In this document: in pieces, positions 31,598 to 35,550 of the stretch
Numbering within the stretch: the first letter of the stretch is position 1
How the letters are laid out: each line of letters begins with the position of its first letter
NCBI GenBank assembly: GCA_014382535.1
Contig: JACNJN010000212.1
Span: forward strand, 1 to 35,550
DNA length: 35,550 nucleotides
DNA from: Candidatus Desulfolinea nitratireducens
Lineage (GTDB): Bacteria; Chloroflexota; Anaerolineae; Anaerolineales; Villigracilaceae
Direction: 5' to 3'
Made by a program: the position numbers and the translations under genes
Notes under the pieces: generated by a model
Seen by the model: only the letters and a program-made list of their open reading frames with translations
Told to the model about the DNA's origin: nothing
Databases searched by the model: none

Positions 31598-31834
31598 TTA
31601 ATCTTTCTTCTCTTTGTCACGCATTTTTTTGAACAAAGAGAAACGATTTGTTGGAGGTGGCGGGGCGGCTTTGCGGCGCATAAAAAACCCAATTACCGCG
31701 AGAAATATCCCGATAAACAGATAATCGAAGTAGTTTTTTTCAGTAGGGTTGGAAATGGCGAATAGGAGAAAAAAGCCAATACTCATTATGATAAAGAATG
31801 TACCTATCCGAGGAATGATATCTTTGTCATCCAT
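31598..31834 (-). CDS. Small two-TM membrane protein
   Basis: 78 aa with two hydrophobic segments, IGTFFIIMSIGFFLLFAI and YLFIGIFLAVIGFFM, and a charged cytoplasmic tail (RRKAAPPPPTNRF, then KKMRDKEKKD). It resembles many unclassified small bacterial membrane proteins. There is no clear ribosome binding site, so the start is the first ATG. It is 28 nt upstream of the CoA-transferase A start, and may be cotranscribed with it. No function is proposed. Confidence 0.65.
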   Translation of the reverse strand: MDDKDIIPRIGTFFIIMSIGFFLLFAISNPTEKNYFDYLFIGIFLAVIGFFMRRKAAPPPPTNRFSLFKKMRDKEKKD

Positions 31835-31845
31835 GTCTAAATGAT

Positions 31846-31876
31846 AATCCCCTTCCTGTTTGGGGGGAAGGGGATT
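31846..31876 (-). terminator. Terminator of the aldehyde dehydrogenase gene
   Basis: AATCCCCTTCC and GGAAGGGGATT form a perfect 11-bp stem around 9 nt. In the minus direction the stem is followed by ATCATTT. It lies 32 nt past the aldehyde dehydrogenase stop and just before the next small gene. Confidence 0.7.
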
Positions 31877-31907
31877 AAGTTACTCATTCTGATATTACGA
31901 TTGTTAT

Positions 31908-33482
31908 TTATTTGATCAGGGTCTGGATCTGTTCATGCATGTATAACTGAACGTAATAATGTCCGCCTGCGTTCTTACCGCTTGAGCCAGAGCCTTTCCA
32001 GCCACCGAAGGGTTGGAAACCAGGCCAGGCGCCTGTGCTTGCGCCTTGTGGACGGTTTGCGTAGACCACACCTGCCTCGATTTTATCGAAGAACCACTCC
32101 ACTTCCTCATCGTTGCCGTAAAATCCTGCAGTTAGACCATAATCCACATCATTGGCAATTTCCATGGCCTCATCGAGACTCTTCACTTTGGCGATGGTTG
32201 TGATAGGTAGAAAGAGCTCTTCTTTCCAGATCCGATGCGTTAATGGCAGATCGGTGACCAGTGTTGGTTCACAATAAAACCCTTTTGAGAGATCACCCTC
32301 AGTCCTGACGTTGCCACCTGTGATGAACTTTGCCCCTGCTTCTGAAATTTCTTCAGTGAAAATCTTGAAATCATGATAGGCTGATTTGTTGATTACCGGG
32401 CCGAGGTAAGTCTCCTTTGATGATGGGTCGCCGATGACCAGTTTTTCAGTCAATTCTTTTACGCGGCTTAGCAATTCTTCATAGACTGGCTCCTCCACAA
32501 TAACCCGTGAGCAGGCAGAGCATTTTTGGCCTTGCAGGCCAAAGGCAGAGCGAACAATTCCGAGCGCGGCACGCTCGAGATCAGCATTGCGCGAGACAAT
32601 GGCAGGATTTTTGCCGCCCAGCTCCAAAATAGTTGGGCGAACATATTTTCCGCCGCCAAAGTCGCGGTAGATATTCATACCCACATTTAAAGAGCCAGTA
32701 AAGGTGACCCCGTCAATATCGGGGCTGTCAACCAGCGCCTGTCCCAGGGTTCGCCCTGGCCCAGTGACAAAGTTGACCACGCCTTTGGGAAACCCTGCAT
32801 CCACAAAACAATCCACCAGAAGGCGAACGATCCAGGGAGTATCCGAAGAAGGTTTAACGATAACTGTATTTCCAGCAGCCAGGGCCGCGCCCGCAGGCCC
32901 GCCAGTGAGTGCAAAGGGGAAATTAAATGGACTGATCACCAGCCAGACACCATAGGGACGTAGCCTGGAGATATTACGGGCTTTGTAACCCACAAGCGGA
33001 TCTTTGCCCATCTCAACCACAAAACCCTTATTTTCCTCAACCTGATCGCAGGAATATCGGATTAATTCTGCTGTTTCGGCGACATCACCGAGAGCTTCCA
33101 TCCGGTTTTTTCCGACTTCAAGGGTCATTGCTGCCCCTAAATCAAAAATACGTTTATCGATTAGATCGGCAGCTTTTCTCAGCAGTTTAATGCGCTCCTG
33201 CCAGGGTGTGCGAGACCAGGTAGGGAAAGCATCTCGGGCAGCTTCAATCGCTGCCTGTGCGTGAGTCTCATCCCCTTTTTGCATGATCGCCAGTTTCATA
33301 CCCACATCTATGGGCGAATAATCCTCCATCTTTTCATCTGAAAGAATTATTCTTCCATCAATAAGCATTCCATATTCGCGGCCCAGATTCGCTTTTTGTT
33401 TGGCAATTGCTTTATCAAAACCTGTGTGCAATTCTGCGGGTGGATCAAACATGGTTGCATAGGTTAGTTTAAAATCCGTCAT
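31908..33482 (-). CDS. Aldehyde dehydrogenase, L-glutamate-gamma-semialdehyde (P5C) type
   Basis: 524 aa; NAD-dependent aldehyde oxidation. Motifs: VISPFNFPFAL with the catalytic Asn, ELGGKNPAIV with the general-base Glu, GQKCSACSR with the nucleophilic Cys, and EELFLPITTI. The long N-terminus and the NRPQGASTGAWPGFQPFGGW near the end resemble the RocA/PruA branch that oxidises glutamate-gamma-semialdehyde from proline catabolism. No PutA proline dehydrogenase domain is attached. A DAO-type flavoenzyme gene on the same strand lies 780 bp upstream and could feed it. AGGAG precedes the ATG. Confidence 0.88.
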   Translation of the reverse strand: MTDFKLTYATMFDPPAELHTGFDKAIAKQKANLGREYGMLIDGRIILSDEKMEDYSPIDVGMKLAIMQKGDETHAQAAIEAARDAFPTWSRTPWQERIKLLRKAADLIDKRIFDLGAAMTLEVGKNRMEALGDVAETAELIRYSCDQVEENKGFVVEMGKDPLVGYKARNISRLRPYGVWLVISPFNFPFALTGGPAGAALAAGNTVIVKPSSDTPWIVRLLVDCFVDAGFPKGVVNFVTGPGRTLGQALVDSPDIDGVTFTGSLNVGMNIYRDFGGGKYVRPTILELGGKNPAIVSRNADLERAALGIVRSAFGLQGQKCSACSRVIVEEPVYEELLSRVKELTEKLVIGDPSSKETYLGPVINKSAYHDFKIFTEEISEAGAKFITGGNVRTEGDLSKGFYCEPTLVTDLPLTHRIWKEELFLPITTIAKVKSLDEAMEIANDVDYGLTAGFYGNDEEVEWFFDKIEAGVVYANRPQGASTGAWPGFQPFGGWKGSGSSGKNAGGHYYVQLYMHEQIQTLIK

Positions 33483-33609
33483 AAAAATCTCCTGATTAAT
33501 TAATCTTTCTGTAATAATTATCTAGTATAGTATTCTGGACTGATGTTATCATATTTAGGCGATAATATCCCACGACTGATATAAGAAGTGTCTTAGAAAT
33601 GGAGATAAT

Positions 33610-34176
33610 TTGAATCGAAAAATTCCCTTGACCCTGGGCTTGCTGGCCGTCTTTTTTCTATCGGCTTGCACCCCAAGCGCATCCGCACCCCCACCGACGC
33701 TTGTACCAGAGCCTGCTCCACCAGTGATTACTCCCACCGCGTTTGTTCCGGCCCCGACTGTAGAAGATGTTGGAGCTCCTGCTCCGACGGAAATTCCACC
33801 AACCGATATTCCGCCAACCGAAACTCCGGTTATTGTGCCTACCTCACGAGGAAATCAATTGGTAGCGACTGATCCTGTAACTGTTAACATCGCCTCAGGG
33901 CAGCCGCAATTAATCGAATTCTTTGCTTTTTGGTGAAGCACCTGCCGAACTATGGCGCCCGTCGTGCACGGGCTTGAATCAAAATATTTTGGAAAAGTTG
34001 ATTTTACATACCTTGATATTGATGATGCTGCAAATGCTGAATATAAAAGGCAATTCAATTTTCGGTACCAGCCGCAGTTCTTCCTGGTTGATGGAAGTGG
34101 TGTCATTCATAAAGAATGGATCGGTTATGTTCCAGACTTTGAGCTTGAAGCCGAATTTGCAAAATTGATTAACTAG
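33610..34176 (+). CDS. Lipoprotein thioredoxin with in-frame TGA (putative selenocysteine, UxxC)
   Basis: 188 codons from TTG 33610 (GGAG five nt upstream), read through an in-frame TGA at 33934-33936. Residues 1-20 are a lipoprotein signal (lipobox LSAC, Cys20). A Pro/Thr-rich linker follows (about 24-80), then a thioredoxin-like domain: IEFFAFW-U-STC-RTMAPVV, with the TGA at residue 109 exactly where the first Cys of the CxxC motif belongs and Cys112 intact. The fold continues through FTYLDIDDAANAEYKRQF and the cis-Pro region YQPQFFLVDGSG (Pro155) to a normal stop. Conservation of frame and domain on both sides, and a hairpin just downstream, favour selenocysteine insertion over decay. It is probably membrane-anchored outside the cytoplasm. 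A nonsense mutation is the alternative. Confidence 0.8.
33957..33973 (+). promoter_or_regulatory. Candidate bacterial SECIS hairpin
   Basis: GCCCGT-CGTGC-ACGGGC: a 6-bp stem with a 5-nt loop beginning 20 nt after the TGA. The apical loop starts about 26 nt from the TGA, within the known bacterial range of roughly 16-37 nt, and has G as its second base, as the bacterial SECIS consensus requires. It lies inside the reading frame, as bacterial SECIS elements must. Base pairing was assessed by eye only. Confidence 0.6.
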
Positions 34177-34199
34177 GATATATCGTAGAACCCAAAAAT

Positions 34200-34235
34200 A
34201 ATAGAGCCGCCAAACAATTATATAGCGGCTCTATT
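34200..34235. terminator. Bidirectional terminator between thioredoxin and DAO genes
   Basis: AATAGAGCCGC and GCGGCTCTATT form a perfect 11-bp stem around 14 nt. In the plus direction it is followed by TATGTTTG and in the minus direction by ATTTTTGGG. It separates two convergent genes. Confidence 0.85.
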
Positions 34236-34261
34236 TATGTTTGCACCTATTCTTCGAAAAG

Positions 34262-35440
34262 TTACACCAATTTCCCATGCCCCTCGAAAACAGGTTTATT
34301 CCCAAATATTCGTTGCGGTGAAAAGATGGAGAGATCAAGTTTGTGGGGATTGCCAAGAATTAACTCTGCCAGATATCGTCCAACAGCATGGCATTGTTGA
34401 AAGCCGTGGCCGGAAAATCCATTGGCGAGAATGAAGCCTTTCAGGGTCGGCCACTCGCCCAGGATAGCATTCCCGTCAAAGGTGTTGACCGCATAAAGCC
34501 CAGCCCACGCTCCGGTAATTTTGAGCCTGTCAAATGCAGGCGCGTACCCGACCAATTCCTCCCAGAGAAATTCTGTAAATCTTTCACGATTGGTTGAAAA
34601 GTCAAATCCAATCAGATCATCATCCATGGACTTGCTGATCATAAAGCGATTCTCATGCTCCTGAATGAGATATAGGCCGGAAGGGAATACTGTGAGGGGA
34701 TAGATTTCTTCAGGCTGGGCGGCAATTTCGACAATGAAAACCTGACGCATAATGGGATCAATTGGCAGCTCGATCCCAACAGTTTGAGCCAATCTGGTCG
34801 CCCAGGCCCCCGCGCTATTGAGTACATATTTTGCCTTGATTATCTCCCCCGAACTGAGTTTGACGCCTGTTATTTGCCCAGCTGATTGTGTAAATTCAGT
34901 AATTTCGGCCTCGATGAAGGTTGCACCGAGATCAATAGCCTTATTTTTGAAACCCATCAGCACGGCATGCGAATCCATGGTGCCATCCAAAGGCCCAAAA
35001 GTGCCACCTGCAAAACTCTCTTTATTGTAGAGGGGAAATCGATCAGAGATTTCATCTGGCGTGAGCCACTCCACGTTGCAGCCGAGGCTTTGCTGCATGG
35101 CCAGGCCCGCTTGTGCGTTTTTGATATTGTCCTGATCGCTAAGAAAAAGATTCCCCTCCTGCCGAAAGCCGATCCGTGCTTTGATTCCGTCCACTGCCAT
35201 CTCTTCGCTAAAGGTTGTTAATTTATCCAGGCCATATTGGGAAATCTGAATATTTTCCTTTAGATTGAATTGAAGTCTTGTGTTCCCGTCTGAAAGAACT
35301 GTGGAGTTCTTTTCATAGGTAGAATCCATCTCTATGATTGCCACTTTGAGGGTAGGATCAGATCGGAGAAGATAAAAAGCTGTGGCACAGCCCATCACAC
35401 CTCCGCCAGCCATAATTACATCGTATGATTTATCGTTCAT
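34262..35440 (-). CDS. FAD-dependent oxidoreductase, DAO family
   Basis: 392 aa. The N-terminal Rossmann motif VIMAGGGVMGCATAFYLL followed by VAIIEMD binds FAD; NSAGAWATRLA and the C-terminal GLYAVNTFDGNAILGEWP and ANGFSGHGFQQCHAVG are typical of the D-amino-acid/sarcosine/proline oxidase (DAO) family. It oxidises an amine or amino acid; sarcosine, glycine-betaine derivatives, proline or hydroxyproline are possibilities. AAGGGA precedes the ATG. It may supply the semialdehyde/P5C-type dehydrogenase encoded downstream on the same strand, although the thioredoxin gene intervenes on the other strand. Confidence 0.87.
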   Translation of the reverse strand: MNDKSYDVIMAGGGVMGCATAFYLLRSDPTLKVAIIEMDSTYEKNSTVLSDGNTRLQFNLKENIQISQYGLDKLTTFSEEMAVDGIKARIGFRQEGNLFLSDQDNIKNAQAGLAMQQSLGCNVEWLTPDEISDRFPLYNKESFAGGTFGPLDGTMDSHAVLMGFKNKAIDLGATFIEAEITEFTQSAGQITGVKLSSGEIIKAKYVLNSAGAWATRLAQTVGIELPIDPIMRQVFIVEIAAQPEEIYPLTVFPSGLYLIQEHENRFMISKSMDDDLIGFDFSTNRERFTEFLWEELVGYAPAFDRLKITGAWAGLYAVNTFDGNAILGEWPTLKGFILANGFSGHGFQQCHAVGRYLAELILGNPHKLDLSIFSPQRIFGNKPVFEGHGKLV

Positions 35441-35496
35441 CTGTTTTTCCCTTATCTAAATATTCCAGAATTTCAAAATTATATCGTATCTGTGGG

Positions 35497-35502
35497 TATA
35501 AT
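35497..35502 (+). promoter_or_regulatory. -10 box of tgt, leaderless layout
   Basis: TATAAT followed by seven bases (ACTCTCC) and the ATG, the same spacing as rarA. No good -35 and no Shine-Dalgarno are visible, which predicts transcription starting at or beside the start codon. Confidence 0.6.
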
Positions 35503-35509
35503 ACTCTCC

Positions 35510-35550
35510 ATGTTTGAATACGAACTTCAGGCCAATGAAGGCCGCGCCCG
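35510..35550 (+). CDS. tgt: tRNA-guanine transglycosylase, first codons
   Basis: The gene runs off the window. The visible residues MFEYELQANEGRAR closely resemble the N-terminus of bacterial Tgt (queuine/preQ1 tRNA-ribosyltransferase), which exchanges G34 of certain tRNAs for a queuosine precursor. Only 13-14 residues can be read, so the assignment rests on this short match and the appropriate start. It diverges from the DAO gene. Confidence 0.6.
   Translation, partial: MFEYELQANEGRA

Noticed and set aside
33934-33936. Reading the TGA as a simple pseudogene stop
   Set aside because: Kept only as the alternative: the stop falls precisely on the CxxC first-Cys codon, both halves are intact and in frame, and a SECIS-type hairpin follows. 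Pseudogene was therefore not used as the primary call.

Overview
The window looks like a chromosomal segment of a Chloroflexota bacterium, most likely of the Anaerolineae. This is inferred from the overall resemblance of the proteins, the fused shikimate kinase/3-dehydroquinate synthase, and the intergenic pyrimidine-rich and palindromic repeats. It is not proven, because no rRNA or other decisive marker is present. No tRNA, rRNA, CRISPR array or complete insertion sequence was seen.

Left end (1-4.2 kb): the 3' end of an integron-type integrase; a repeat of C/T-rich words; a minus-strand trio (YwiC-like membrane protein, DUF2007 protein, acyl-CoA dehydrogenase); then on the plus strand a small coiled-coil protein, a ferredoxin-like protein and an LmbE/PIG-L deacetylase.

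Centre-left (4.2-15.7 kb): one minus-strand operon holds the entire route from erythrose-4-phosphate and PEP to phenylalanine and tyrosine. In transcription order it runs aroH, two tandem DAHP synthases, tyrA, aroA, aroE, aroC, a fused aroK-aroB, aroQ, an aminotransferase and pheA. In front of aroH are a good sigma-70-type promoter, a 25-residue leader peptide packed with Phe and Tyr codons, and a near-perfect intrinsic terminator. The leader stop codon lies inside a segment that can form a competing antiterminator. This is the architecture of ribosome-mediated attenuation. Many gaps of the operon carry palindromic repeats, including a 112-bp MITE-like element.

Middle (15.7-24 kb): a VOC protein and a membrane protein of unknown function share a LexA-like operator at the same place in their promoters. 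Then come a YitT transporter-like protein, a zinc alcohol dehydrogenase, a small membrane protein, a histidine phosphatase, the replication-recombination ATPase RarA, and a membrane protein of unknown function.

Right part (24-35.5 kb): an operon of a 53-residue membrane protein, a HAD hydrolase and an EamA exporter; a lactate permease; a CPBP protease; a PspC protein; a CoA-transferase whose two subunit genes are separated by an alpha/beta hydrolase gene; a delta-1-pyrroline-5-carboxylate dehydrogenase-type enzyme; a lipoprotein thioredoxin; a DAO-family flavoenzyme; and the first codons of tgt.

The two most striking observations are these. (1) The lipoprotein thioredoxin reads through an in-frame TGA exactly at the first Cys of the CxxC motif, with a hairpin of bacterial SECIS type about 20 nt downstream, so it is a strong selenoprotein candidate that automated annotation would split or call a pseudogene. 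(2) The Phe/Tyr leader-peptide attenuator controls the whole aromatic operon.
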